From the NCBI GenBank assembly GCA_934511165.1, contig CAKSWA010000006.1, positions 1-63,770 on the forward strand: a stretch of 63,770 nt of DNA, written 5' to 3'. Within the stretch, counting starts at the first letter, position 1, and each line of letters begins with the position of its first letter. This document shows, one piece after another, positions 14,917 through 22,789 of this stretch. The DNA comes from an uncultured Oscillospiraceae bacterium. GTDB lineage: Bacteria; Bacillota; Clostridia; Oscillospirales; Oscillospiraceae. Below the pieces are notes generated by a model. The model saw only the letters and a program-made list of their open reading frames with translations. It was not told the DNA's origin and made no database searches. Made by a program: the position numbers and the translations under genes.

Positions 14917-17034
14917 TTACGCCTCTCCCCGCTCCTTGAGAGCGTCCTTGCGGCTGAGATCGATGCCCTTGGGGCCGACGTTCATGACCTTGACCCAGGT
15001 CATATCGCCGATGTTGAGCACATCCTCAACCTTCTCGGTGCGCTTGAACTCGAGATCCTTGATCTTCACAAGGCCGTCCTTGCCCGGAGCCAGCTCGACC
15101 CACGCGCCGAAATCGGAGCGGATGTTGGAGACGCGGCCGTAGTAGAGAGCGCCGATCTCCGGCTCGAAGACGATGTTCTCGATGGTCTTGCGCGCGGCGC
15201 GGCAGGCCTCGATATCCTCGGAGGCAATGTAGATGTTGCCGTCGTCGGTGATGTCAATCTTGGTGTTGGTGTCGGCGGTGATCTTCTGGATGACCTTGCC
15301 GCCGGAGCCGATGACCTCGCGGATCTTGTCGGGGTTGATCTTCATCTGGATCATCTTGGGCGCGGTCTTGGCAAGCTCACGGCGCGGTTCGGGGATGGCC
15401 TTGAGCATGACCTCGTCGAGGATCTGGAAGCGGGCTTCCTTCGTGATGGCGAAGGCTTCCTTGATGATCTCGTGCTTGAGACCGTCGTTCTTCAGATCCA
15501 TCTGGATGGCGGTGATGCCTTCCTTCGTACCGGCGACCTTGAAGTCCATCTCGCCGTGGAAGTCCTCGACGCCCTGAATGTCGATGAACGTGGTGAAGTT
15601 GTCGCCGTCCTGAATAAGGCCGCAGCTGATGCCGGCAACGGGGGCCTTCAGAGGCACGCCGGCGTCCATGAGCGCGAGCGTCGTGCCGCAGATGGAGCCC
15701 TGCGAGGTGGAACCGTTGGAGGAGAGCACCTCGCTCACCACGCGGATGGCGTAGGGGAAGTCCTCCACGGACGGGATGACGGACTGGAGAGCCTTCTCCA
15801 CGAGAGCGCCGTGGCCGTATTCACGGCGGCCGGTGCTGCGGGCGGCACGCGCCTCGCCGGTGGAGTAGGACGGCATGTTGTAGTGGTGCATGAAGCGCTT
15901 CTCGGTCTCGTCCCAGATGGTGTCAAGCTTCTGCGCGGCGGAGAGCGTGTTCAGCGTGGCGATGGAGAGCACCTGCGTCTGGCCGCGGGTGAAGAGGGCG
16001 GAGCCGTGGACAACGGGCAGCACACCGACTTCCGCGCCGAGCGGGCGGATTTCGTTCATGGCACGGCCGTCCACACGCTTGCCGGCGAGCAGCCACTTTT
16101 TAACGACCTTCTTCTGCAGCTTGTAGAGGATCTCGTCCATGTACTGCATGATCTCGGGATGGTCGGCTTCATACTTTTCCTGCATCGCGGTGACCCACTC
16201 GTTCACGCGGGCTTCGCGGACGTTCTTGTCGTCGGTGTCCATGCAGTACTCCATGCCGGCAAACTCGTTCTCGACGAGCTTTTCGAAGAGCTCGTCGTCG
16301 AACGCGGCATGCTCATAGGAGAACTTGGGCTTGCCGATCTCGGCGACCATGCGGTCAATGAGATCGAGCATCGGCTGCACCATCTCGTGCGCCTGCACGA
16401 TGCCCTCGTACATGACTTCGTCGGGAACCTGATCGGCTTCGGACTCGATCATGACGATCTTCTTGTGCGTGGCGGCGATGGTCGTCGTCATGCGGTTGGT
16501 TTCCTTCTCGGCGGCGGTGGGATTGAAGAGGAACTTCTCGCCGTCCCAGCCGAGGACGATACCGGCGATGGGGCCGTTGAACGGAATGTCGGAGATGGAA
16601 ACGGCGGTGGAAGCGCCGATCATCGCGGCGATCTCGGGGGAGCAGTCACGGTCAACGGCGAGCACTTCGCAGGCGATGACAACGTCGTTGCGCAGATCGG
16701 ACGGGAAGAGCGGGCGCATCGGGCGGTCGATAAGACGGCTTGCGAGCACGGCGTTCAGAGACGGACGGCCCTCGCGGCGGTTGAAGCTGCCGGGGATGCG
16801 GCCAACGGCGTAGAGCTTCTCGTTGAAGTCCACGGCGAGAGGAAAGTAGTCAATGCCGTCCTTCGGGCGGGCAGACGCGGTAGCGGTCACGAGAACGCGG
16901 GTGTCGCCGTAGCCGACGAGAACCGAAGCGTTGCAGAGCTCGGCCATCTTGCCGACCTCCATGAAAAACGGACGGCCGCAGTAATCCATTTCGTAACGCT
17001 TGAAATTCGGGAATTCCTTGTGAGAGATGATCAT
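14917..17034 (-). CDS. pnp: Polyribonucleotide nucleotidyltransferase (PNPase)
   Basis: A phosphorolytic 3'-5' exoribonuclease of RNA turnover, 705 residues, full length. Two RNase PH domains are visible, with GRIPGSFNRREGRPS and RLIDRPMRPLFP in the first and TGRREYGHGALVEKAL and SSNGSTSQGSICGTTLALMD in the second. Then a KH domain (GSGGKVIQKITADT) and an S1 domain (GRVSNIRSDFGAWVELAPGKDGLVKI). The start at 17034 has a GGAG site. It follows rpsO on the same strand after a hairpin/terminator zone. Confidence 0.97.
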   Translation of the reverse strand: MIISHKEFPNFKRYEMDYCGRPFFMEVGKMAELCNASVLVGYGDTRVLVTATASARPKDGIDYFPLAVDFNEKLYAVGRIPGSFNRREGRPSLNAVLASRLIDRPMRPLFPSDLRNDVVIACEVLAVDRDCSPEIAAMIGASTAVSISDIPFNGPIAGIVLGWDGEKFLFNPTAAEKETNRMTTTIAATHKKIVMIESEADQVPDEVMYEGIVQAHEMVQPMLDLIDRMVAEIGKPKFSYEHAAFDDELFEKLVENEFAGMEYCMDTDDKNVREARVNEWVTAMQEKYEADHPEIMQYMDEILYKLQKKVVKKWLLAGKRVDGRAMNEIRPLGAEVGVLPVVHGSALFTRGQTQVLSIATLNTLSAAQKLDTIWDETEKRFMHHYNMPSYSTGEARAARSTGRREYGHGALVEKALQSVIPSVEDFPYAIRVVSEVLSSNGSTSQGSICGTTLALMDAGVPLKAPVAGISCGLIQDGDNFTTFIDIQGVEDFHGEMDFKVAGTKEGITAIQMDLKNDGLKHEIIKEAFAITKEARFQILDEVMLKAIPEPRRELAKTAPKMIQMKINPDKIREVIGSGGKVIQKITADTNTKIDITDDGNIYIASEDIEACRAARKTIENIVFEPEIGALYYGRVSNIRSDFGAWVELAPGKDGLVKIKDLEFKRTEKVEDVLNIGDMTWVKVMNVGPKGIDLSRKDALKERGEA

Positions 17035-17085
17035 TCTTTCGTTACTCCTTTATATATTCACACACTTGTACACATAATTTAAAAG

Positions 17086-17113
17086 CCTCGCAGAGTTTGC
17101 TCCCGCAGGCTTT
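17086..17113 (-). repeat. Imperfect intergenic hairpin in the rpsO-pnp interval
   Basis: AGCCTCGCAGAG and the facing TGCTCCCGCAGGCT form an imperfect stem. Structured elements between rpsO and pnp are RNase III sites in other bacteria. A related sequence (GCAGAGTTTG with CTTTCGTTTG) recurs near 21,930-21,960 and a shorter relative near 14,890. Confidence 0.4.
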
Positions 17114-17121
17114 CGTTTGAA

Positions 17122-17160
17122 ATGAAATACGGAGGGACAGTATTCACTTGTCCCTCCGTA
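17122..17160 (-). terminator. Terminator after rpsO
   Basis: TACGGAGGGACA pairs perfectly with TGTCCCTCCGTA and is followed on the minus strand by ATTTCATTT. Confidence 0.75.
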
Positions 17161-17196
17161 AAAAACCTTCATAACCTTCGGCAGAGGTCTCCGCGA

Positions 17197-17463
17197 TTAC
17201 TTGCGGATACCCAGTTTCGCGATAATGGCGCGGTAACGCTCGATGTCCTTGCGGGACAGGTACTCAAGCAGACGGCGGCGCTTGCCGACCATCTTGTACA
17301 TGCCCAGACGGCTGTGGTCGTCGTTGGGGTGCTTCTTGAGGTGCTCGGTGAGCTGGCGGATGCGCTCGGTGAGGATGGCAATCTGGACTTCCGGAGAACC
17401 AGTGTCGCCCTCGTGGGTCTTGTTGGCGTCGATAACGACGGTCTTCTGGTCTTTCGTGATCAT
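17197..17463 (-). CDS. rpsO: 30S ribosomal protein S15
   Basis: The 88-residue product, starting MITKDQKTVVIDANKTHEGD, contains SPEVQIAILTERIRQLTEHLK, DDHSRLGMYKMVGKRRRLL and ends YRAIIAKLGIRK. It matches S15 over its full length. The gene lies upstream of pnp as in most bacteria. The leader between the promoter and ATG is about 95 bases and contains inverted repeats, so autoregulation by S15 is possible but was not demonstrated here. Confidence 0.97.
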   Translation of the reverse strand: MITKDQKTVVIDANKTHEGDTGSPEVQIAILTERIRQLTEHLKKHPNDDHSRLGMYKMVGKRRRLLEYLSRKDIERYRAIIAKLGIRK

Positions 17464-17559
17464 AGTAACTTCGATCCTTTCTTGTTTTTCGCTTCCCGCG
17501 CGGCTAAGTATCGGCTGAAAGGTGGCCGGAAACCGAGTACGGCGGTCAAACGCTTGATT

Positions 17560-17588
17560 ATCCTACCACATTCTCCGCCGCTTGTAAA
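17560..17588 (-). promoter_or_regulatory. Promoter of rpsO
   Basis: On the minus strand TTTACA (17588-17583), a 17-base spacer and TAGGAT (17565-17560). Confidence 0.55.
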
Positions 17589-17596
17589 GAACAAAA

Positions 17597-18091
17597 TCAT
17601 GGAAAAGTGCCGTATCCCGGAAAAAAGAGCGTAATGGCGAGCCCGTCGGGGCGTGTGGTCTCTGCGGCGTCCGTGCAGAGACCTTCTTCAAGCAAACGGC
17701 GCGTTTTTGCGATCAGTCCGCCGAGATCCTGGCTCTCCGCCGGACGGAGCAGCGCATCTACATAGGCTTCCGTCTCCGAAACGCTCAGACGGCATTTGAT
17801 AACGGCAGCCAGCGCTGCCTTGCGCACTTCGCCCTCCGGCAGCCGGAGCAGCGCTCTGGCGTGGCGCTCAGAAAGCCCCGCCTCCTGCATCGCACGTCGC
17901 TCCTCGCTTGTGAGACGCAGCAGCCGCAGCCGGTTTGCCACCGACGACTGCGATCTTCCGAGGCGAAGCGCGCATTCCGACTGCGTTATGCCGCAAAGGC
18001 GTATATACTCGCGAAGAAGGGGAGCGTCCTCCCACACGCTGAGCGTGCGTGCCCGGAGACGGCGAAACGCTTCCTGTTCCGTAATTTCCAT
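17597..18091 (-). CDS. ParB/KorB-type HTH protein without the ParB N-domain
   Basis: The 164-residue product matches the central DNA-binding domain of ParB/Noc: LLREYIRLCGITQSECALRLG, RSQSSVANRLRLLRL, GLSERHARALLRLP and LSVSETEAYVDALL. The N-terminal CTPase/clamp domain with its GERR motif is absent and so is a clear dimerisation tail; the ending ITLFFPGYGTFP is unusual. I choose the ATG at 18091, since the frame upstream to 18196 is not ParB-like. A possible minus-strand promoter (TTGTGT/TATTAT) lies near 18,165-18,195, back to back with the promoter of the next gene. The role is unknown: a chromosome-site binder or a plain regulator. Confidence 0.75.
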   Translation of the reverse strand: MEITEQEAFRRLRARTLSVWEDAPLLREYIRLCGITQSECALRLGRSQSSVANRLRLLRLTSEERRAMQEAGLSERHARALLRLPEGEVRKAALAAVIKCRLSVSETEAYVDALLRPAESQDLGGLIAKTRRLLEEGLCTDAAETTRPDGLAITLFFPGYGTFP

Positions 18092-18199
18092 GCCCAAGCG
18101 CGCCGCTCCTCTCGTGTCCGTGTGATTCAAGTATAGGCGTATGACCGTGCGGATGCGGACGAAAGTTGACATAATACAAAATAGTTTACATAACACAAA

Positions 18200-18228
18200 T
18201 TGACAGAAAAAGCGGATTATGATATTTT
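18200..18228 (+). promoter_or_regulatory. Promoter of the truncated solute-binding lipoprotein gene
   Basis: TTGACA (18200-18205), a 17-base spacer and TATTTT (18223-18228). The adjoining stretch 18,165-18,200 is AT-rich with a repeated ACATAA, a possible operator shared with the divergent ParB-like gene. Confidence 0.65.
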
Positions 18229-18252
18229 AATAAGAACGAAAGGAGCATTGGT

Positions 18253-19701
18253 ATGAAAAAATCCATTCGAGCCGCGGCTGCGGCTCTGCTGATACCGGTC
18301 CTGCTCGCACTCACCGGCTGCTCGCTGACGGTGGACGGCGTGATGAGCGTGATCGCACCAACGGAAACGCCTGTTCCCGGCTCGGATCTCGTCTTTTCGG
18401 ATCAGCCGGAGGCGACGCCGGAACCGAAACAGATTACCTATGAAAAAATGGACGGCGTGTTCAGCCCGTTCTTTGCCGAAACGGACGGCGATAAAGCTGT
18501 CGCGGAGATGACGCAGCTCTCTCTCCGCGCCGTGGAGGGCAACCGCGCTCCCGCGGAAATTACCCGCAAGACCGGGGCGGACGGCAAGACCACCGTCACG
18601 ATCCGCCTGCAAAAGGGACTTCTTTGCACGGATGGCGTGGAGCTGACGGCGGATGATCTTCTCTTCACGTATTATGTCCTCATGGATGAGAGCTATGACG
18701 GCCCCTATACGATCAACCAGCTCCCCGTTGACGGGATCTCGCTTTACTGGAACGGCATGGATTCAAACATGTACGGCAAGTACATGATGATCTATGATGA
18801 GATCTACAACGGCGGGAAATACGAGTCCGATTTGGAAAAGGCCGTGGAAGACGCCAAGCGCGCCGCCATCGAAAAGGGCGTGAGCGAGGAGAACGTGGAA
18901 AGCGACACCGATGTCGCCAAAGCGCAGCAGGCACTCGACGAATATGACACGGTCCGCGCCGATGAGATTCGCGACGCGATCGACAACGCCTGGCGCAACG
19001 ACGCGCAGGCACTTGTGGATTATACGATCGAAAACTACAGCGGCACGATTTCGCTCCGTACGCCGTATACCCGCGAGGAAGTTCTCGCCAATACCGGACT
19101 GCAGGTGGCATACACCATGCTTGACCGCGGCTTCGGCACGTTTACCGACGACGGCGGCTTCACGTCGGCCAGCGGCGCTTCGTGGGATCTTTCGACAACG
19201 TACCCGACGACGGAGGATCTGTATAACGAAATGTTCGAAGCCTACGACGGCGATGTGGCGCAGTACTGGAGCATCGAGGGCATTGGCCGGGCGGACATGC
19301 TTGCCGCCGTGCAGAACGCCCTTGTGCGTGAGTGGGCGCCGCTGGACGACGACTGGACCGGCGGCATTCAGAGCGTATCCGGCGTGGAAAAGCTTGACGA
19401 TCTTACGATCCGCATCACGCTCAGCCGCTGCGACGACACGATCCTCAAAGCGCTTACCGAGATTCCCATTGCGCCGCTGAATGTTTACGGCGACGTGAGC
19501 CGGTTTGATCCCGATAATGGTTCCTTCGGCTTTACGAAGGGCAATCTTTCTTCCATCCGCGCAAATAATGGAAAGGCGATCGGTGCGGGCGAGTATGCCT
19601 ACCGCGAGACCGATCTCAGCACCGTATATCTCGACGCAAACGAGAACTACTGGCTCGGCGTGTCTGCTGTGCCGGAGGTTATCCTCTCCAAGGCGGAGTA
19701 A
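18253..19701 (+). CDS. Family 5 solute-binding-like lipoprotein that ends after the first lobe
   Basis: The 482-residue product has a lipoprotein signal (LTGC, Cys24) and the first-lobe signatures of SBP family 5: VTIRLQKGLLCTDGVELTAD, LLFTYYVLMDE and, at the end, GAGEYAYRETDLSTVYLDAN leading to ENYWLGVSAVPEVILSKAE. In normal members this YW-G segment is followed by some 250 residues of lobe II and the closing strand; here the stop codon follows. A charged helical insert (about residues 190-265, rich in Glu, Lys and Ala) lengthens lobe I. A strong terminator 15 bases after the stop argues that the short form is the real transcript end. Ligand capture as a normal clamshell is doubtful. Confidence 0.75.
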   Translation: MKKSIRAAAAALLIPVLLALTGCSLTVDGVMSVIAPTETPVPGSDLVFSDQPEATPEPKQITYEKMDGVFSPFFAETDGDKAVAEMTQLSLRAVEGNRAPAEITRKTGADGKTTVTIRLQKGLLCTDGVELTADDLLFTYYVLMDESYDGPYTINQLPVDGISLYWNGMDSNMYGKYMMIYDEIYNGGKYESDLEKAVEDAKRAAIEKGVSEENVESDTDVAKAQQALDEYDTVRADEIRDAIDNAWRNDAQALVDYTIENYSGTISLRTPYTREEVLANTGLQVAYTMLDRGFGTFTDDGGFTSASGASWDLSTTYPTTEDLYNEMFEAYDGDVAQYWSIEGIGRADMLAAVQNALVREWAPLDDDWTGGIQSVSGVEKLDDLTIRITLSRCDDTILKALTEIPIAPLNVYGDVSRFDPDNGSFGFTKGNLSSIRANNGKAIGAGEYAYRETDLSTVYLDANENYWLGVSAVPEVILSKAE

Positions 19702-19715
19702 AACCTATGATGAAC

Positions 19716-19750
19716 AAAAAGCGTTCCGGCGGATCACCGGAACGCTTTTT
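19716..19750 (+). terminator. Terminator after the lobe-I lipoprotein gene
   Basis: A 14-bp perfect stem (19716-19729 with 19737-19750) ends in TTTTTT. The remaining 260 bases to 20,014 hold no gene; a TATAAT-like box near 19,940 may serve the DUF378 gene. Confidence 0.9.
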
Positions 19751-20014
19751 TCATAAAAAGACCCGCGGGGGCAGAGAGCCTCGCGGGAAAGGGTTGTGGG
19801 ATAAAAGATATGAGCTGCCCCGGTCGTGGCAGGATGGATTTGCCACGGACCAATTGATAAGCTGTAAGGAGAGCATACCGCGGCGCGGCAAAAATGTAAA
19901 GAGCGAAGCGTGTCGCAAAAAAACTACTTTTGTCGCGCGTATAATTTTTTTATTTCCGGAAAGGATAGAAGAGCGCGGTCATGCCGCGCAAAACCTGCAA
20001 AGGAGCCGGAAACC

Positions 20015-20224
20015 ATGATCATTGACAGAATCGCTCTCATCCTCGCCGTCGTCGGCGGGCTGAACTGGGGCCTTGTCGGACTCTTCCGCTTTGACCTTGT
20101 CGCGTATCTGTTCGGCGGACAGACAGCAACCGTCAGCCGGATCGTATATACGCTGGTTGGCATTGCGGCAATCTGGTGCATTTCGCTGCTCTTCCGCGAG
20201 CGGGATACAACCGAGGAAGCATAA
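20015..20224 (+). CDS. DUF378 small membrane protein (YuzA type)
   Basis: The 69-residue product reads IALILAVVGGLNWGLVGLF, then FDLVAYLFGG and SRIVYTLVGIAAIWCISLLF. The two membrane spans and the GGLNWGL motif define DUF378. The ATG at 20015 follows GGAG. Function is unknown in the family. It is a single gene ended by a hairpin at 20,244. Confidence 0.9.
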   Translation: MIIDRIALILAVVGGLNWGLVGLFRFDLVAYLFGGQTATVSRIVYTLVGIAAIWCISLLFRERDTTEEA

Positions 20225-20243
20225 AACGGTTCAGCGGTGAAAG

Positions 20244-20271
20244 GCCGTCTCTCTTCGGAGAGGCGGCTTTT
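20244..20271 (+). terminator. Terminator after the DUF378 gene
   Basis: GCCGTCTCTC/GAGAGGCGGC stem with a TTCG loop, followed by TTTT. Confidence 0.8.
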
Positions 20272-20290
20272 GCGTTCGTTAAGAGAAAAA

Positions 20291-20319
20291 TTGACATTGA
20301 TTTTTTCCCATGGTATAAT
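20291..20319 (+). promoter_or_regulatory. Strong promoter of the kinase-like/lectin gene
   Basis: Perfect TTGACA (20291-20296), a 17-base spacer and perfect TATAAT (20314-20319), 31 bases before the ATG. Confidence 0.85.
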
Positions 20320-20349
20320 TTTCTGAAATAAAATGCGGGAAGTGATAGC

Positions 20350-21897
20350 ATGACGGACAACGAAAAAGATATGGGTCTGCCCGAAGAAAGACCGCAGCCC
20401 GCTTCTGCGCAAAACGATACCGCACCGGAAACGGTGGCGGAACCGAATGCCCCGGCAGCGGAAGAATCTGCTGCCTCCGGGGAAGCGCCGGAAACGGAAG
20501 AAATCCCGGAAGCGGAAAAACCGTCGGAACCGGCAGAAAAGCCGAAAGAGGAAACGCCGGAGCCGGCAGAGCCTGCCGGTGAGGACAAGAGCGCGCCGGA
20601 GACACCGAAGGAAGCTCCTGCTAAGGAAGCCCCTGCCGAAGAGAAAAAAGCGGAGAGCGCCAGGGCGGACGGCCTGAGCGGTGTCGGCCTTGCCATTTCG
20701 CTTTGCGACGCGGTGCTCTATAGCGTCGGGCGCGAGCATTTCCACGGCGGTATCCGCCCGGACAATATTTCCGTCCGCGGCGACAAGGCGTACCTTGGCG
20801 GAACGCTTCAGCATTCCGTCGGCGAATTTACGCCGCAGGAGCTGGAGTACATGGCGCCGGAGCTGTTCTGGGACGGCATCCGTACCCCGACGGCGGACGT
20901 ATACTCCATTGGCCTGATCCTCTATTCCCTTTATAACTACGGCCGTCTCCCGTTCTGGCCGGTGTCCGGCGCGATCACGCCGAACGCACGGGCGAGCGCG
21001 CTGCAAAAGCGCATGAGCAACGAGGAGATTCAGCCGCCCGCGAGCGCAGACGCCGAGCTGGCCGGCATCATTCTGCGTGCTCTGGCGTTCCGCATTGAGG
21101 AGCGCTGGCACGATGTGCAGGAACTGAAGGACGCCCTCGGCGGATGCGATGCTGCCGGTTCGGCGGTGGACATTTCCCTTGCCATGTCGGGGCTTTTGAT
21201 GCGTTCGGCGGACGCTCCGGCGATCGACCGGCGCGACGGGCGGGGAAGAGGCCGTACATATTATGACGACGGGGACATTCCGGCCGGACGCCGCCCACAG
21301 CGGCGCAAGAGCTTCCGCTGGCTCTGGGCGCTGCTTGCAGCGATCCTTGTTGTCGGCGCGGTCGTCGCAGCATACGCGAGCGGCACGGCGAACGACAAAG
21401 AGCCGCAGGTGCAGGTAACGCCCACGCCCGAACCGACGCAGGCACCCACGCCGACACCCACCGCCACCCCGGATCCGACGCCTTCGCCCACCCCGAAGGG
21501 GCCGCGCTACGTCGTTTATGCCGAAAACGTGAGCTGGACACAGGCGCAGCAGCGCTGCGAAGAGCTCGGCGGCACGCTGGCGGTGCCGACGACGGAGGAC
21601 GAGTATAACGAGATCGTCCGTGTGTGCACGAGCGCCAAATGCAACTACGTCTGGCTCGGCGCGGAGCGCCAGGCAGACGGCAACTGGCGCGATACCGAAG
21701 GCGAGATCATCACGTTCTTCCGCTGGGATGAGGGTGAGCCGTCCGGCATCGACATCGGCGACAACGCGCCGGAGAACTATCTCATGATGTGGCGGCGCGA
21801 GGATGGCTGGTACTATAACGACAGCCGCGAAAACCCGCTGCTCGACTTCTACGCCTTCTACGGCGACAACGTCGGCTTTGTGTGCCAGATGTGGTAA
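20350..21897 (+). CDS. Membrane protein with degenerate protein-kinase C-lobe and C-type lectin-like domain
   Basis: The 515-residue product has four parts. Residues 1-110 are Glu/Pro/Ala-rich and disordered. Residues about 112-270 resemble a kinase C-lobe: HFHGGIRPDNISV sits where HRDxKxxN would be but lacks the catalytic Asp, YLGGTL replaces the DFG loop, and YMAPELFWDG plus ADVYSIGLILYSLYNYGRLPFW match the APE and F-helix regions. No ATP-binding N-lobe is present. Residues about 318-341 form a membrane span (WLWALLAAILVVGAVVAAYA), followed by a TPTPEP-type linker. Residues about 385-515 are C-type lectin-like: WTQAQQRCEELGGTLAVP, VWLGAERQADGNWRDTEG, FFRWDEGEPSG and the final GFVCQMW. I infer a cytoplasmic non-catalytic kinase-like domain coupled to an external lectin-like domain. 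Confidence 0.8.
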   Translation: MTDNEKDMGLPEERPQPASAQNDTAPETVAEPNAPAAEESAASGEAPETEEIPEAEKPSEPAEKPKEETPEPAEPAGEDKSAPETPKEAPAKEAPAEEKKAESARADGLSGVGLAISLCDAVLYSVGREHFHGGIRPDNISVRGDKAYLGGTLQHSVGEFTPQELEYMAPELFWDGIRTPTADVYSIGLILYSLYNYGRLPFWPVSGAITPNARASALQKRMSNEEIQPPASADAELAGIILRALAFRIEERWHDVQELKDALGGCDAAGSAVDISLAMSGLLMRSADAPAIDRRDGRGRGRTYYDDGDIPAGRRPQRRKSFRWLWALLAAILVVGAVVAAYASGTANDKEPQVQVTPTPEPTQAPTPTPTATPDPTPSPTPKGPRYVVYAENVSWTQAQQRCEELGGTLAVPTTEDEYNEIVRVCTSAKCNYVWLGAERQADGNWRDTEGEIITFFRWDEGEPSGIDIGDNAPENYLMMWRREDGWYYNDSRENPLLDFYAFYGDNVGFVCQMW

Positions 21898-21960
21898 AAC
21901 TCTTCAAGCGAACCCGCTGAGCGGGGCTTTCGTTTGGCACAAACTCTGCGAAGCTAAAAA

Positions 21961-21993
21961 TGCCGGAGGGAAATTCCCTCCGGCAATTTTTTT
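21961..21993. terminator. Bidirectional terminator between convergent genes
   Basis: TGCCGGAGGGA and TCCCTCCGGCA form a stem with T-tracts on both sides, serving the lectin gene and the ABC ATPase gene. A second small stem, CCCGCT/GCGGG, lies at about 21,914. Confidence 0.85.
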
Positions 21994-22789
21994 AGTTGAG
22001 CAGCGCCCGGTCGTTATCCAGCGTACTGCCGGAAATCTGCGCGAATTTTTCGAGCAGCTCTTCCACGGTCAGCTTCGCTTTTTCCTCGCCGCGGCAGTCG
22101 AAGATGATCTCGCCCTTGTTCATCATGATGAGCCGGTTCCCGTGGCGGATGGCATCCTTCATGTTGTGGGTGATCATCATGGTGGTGAGCCCGCTCTCCT
22201 GCACGATGCGATCGGAAAGATCCAGCACCTTCGCCGCCGTCGCGGGGTCGAGCGCGGCGGTGTGCTCGTCAAGCAGCAGCAGCCGCGGCTTTTGGAGCGA
22301 TGCCATCAGCAGCGTTACCGCCTGGCGCTGGCCGCCGGAGAGAAGGCCGACCTTTGTTGTCAGCCGATCCTCGAGACCGAGATTCAGCTCGCGGAGCTTG
22401 TCGCGGTACATATCGCGCTCTTCGCGCGTGATGTGCCAGCGGAGTCCGAGTCTTTTGCCGCGCCGGTAGGCGAGAGCGAGATTTTCCTCGAGCTGCATAT
22501 CCGGTGCGGTGCCCATCATGGGGTCCTGAAAGACGCGCCCGATAAACGGCGCACGCTTATAATCCGGGAGACCGGTGATGTCGTTCCCGTCAATGACGAT
22601 CGAGCCGCCGTCCACCGGCCAAACGCCCGCCACGGCGTTCAGAAGCGTGGATTTGCCCGCACCGTTGCCGCCGATCACGGTAACGAAATCGCCCTCATCC
22701 AGATGGAGATCAACGCCTGCAAGCGCCCGGCGCTCGTTGATCGTGCCGGGATGGAACGTTTTGTAAATGTGGTTGACATCGAGCATCAT
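21992..22789 (-). CDS. ABC transporter ATPase (TrpZ/COG1101 type)
   Basis: The 265-residue ATPase has Walker A GGNGAGKST, the signature LSGGQRQA, Walker B RLLLLDEHTAALDP and the switch His in MMITHNMKDA. The DEHTAALDP form is characteristic of the branch that serves COG2984/COG4120 importers, for example the TrpXYZ-like systems. Its ATG overlaps the permease stop by four bases. Last gene of a binding protein - permease - ATPase operon. Confidence 0.88.
   Translation of the reverse strand: MMLDVNHIYKTFHPGTINERRALAGVDLHLDEGDFVTVIGGNGAGKSTLLNAVAGVWPVDGGSIVIDGNDITGLPDYKRAPFIGRVFQDPMMGTAPDMQLEENLALAYRRGKRLGLRWHITREERDMYRDKLRELNLGLEDRLTTKVGLLSGGQRQAVTLLMASLQKPRLLLLDEHTAALDPATAAKVLDLSDRIVQESGLTTMMITHNMKDAIRHGNRLIMMNKGEIIFDCRGEEKAKLTVEELLEKFAQISGSTLDNDRALLN

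Noticed and set aside
14872..17082. A 736-codon open frame on the plus strand
   Set aside because: It mirrors pnp on the other strand; the translation shows no family motif.
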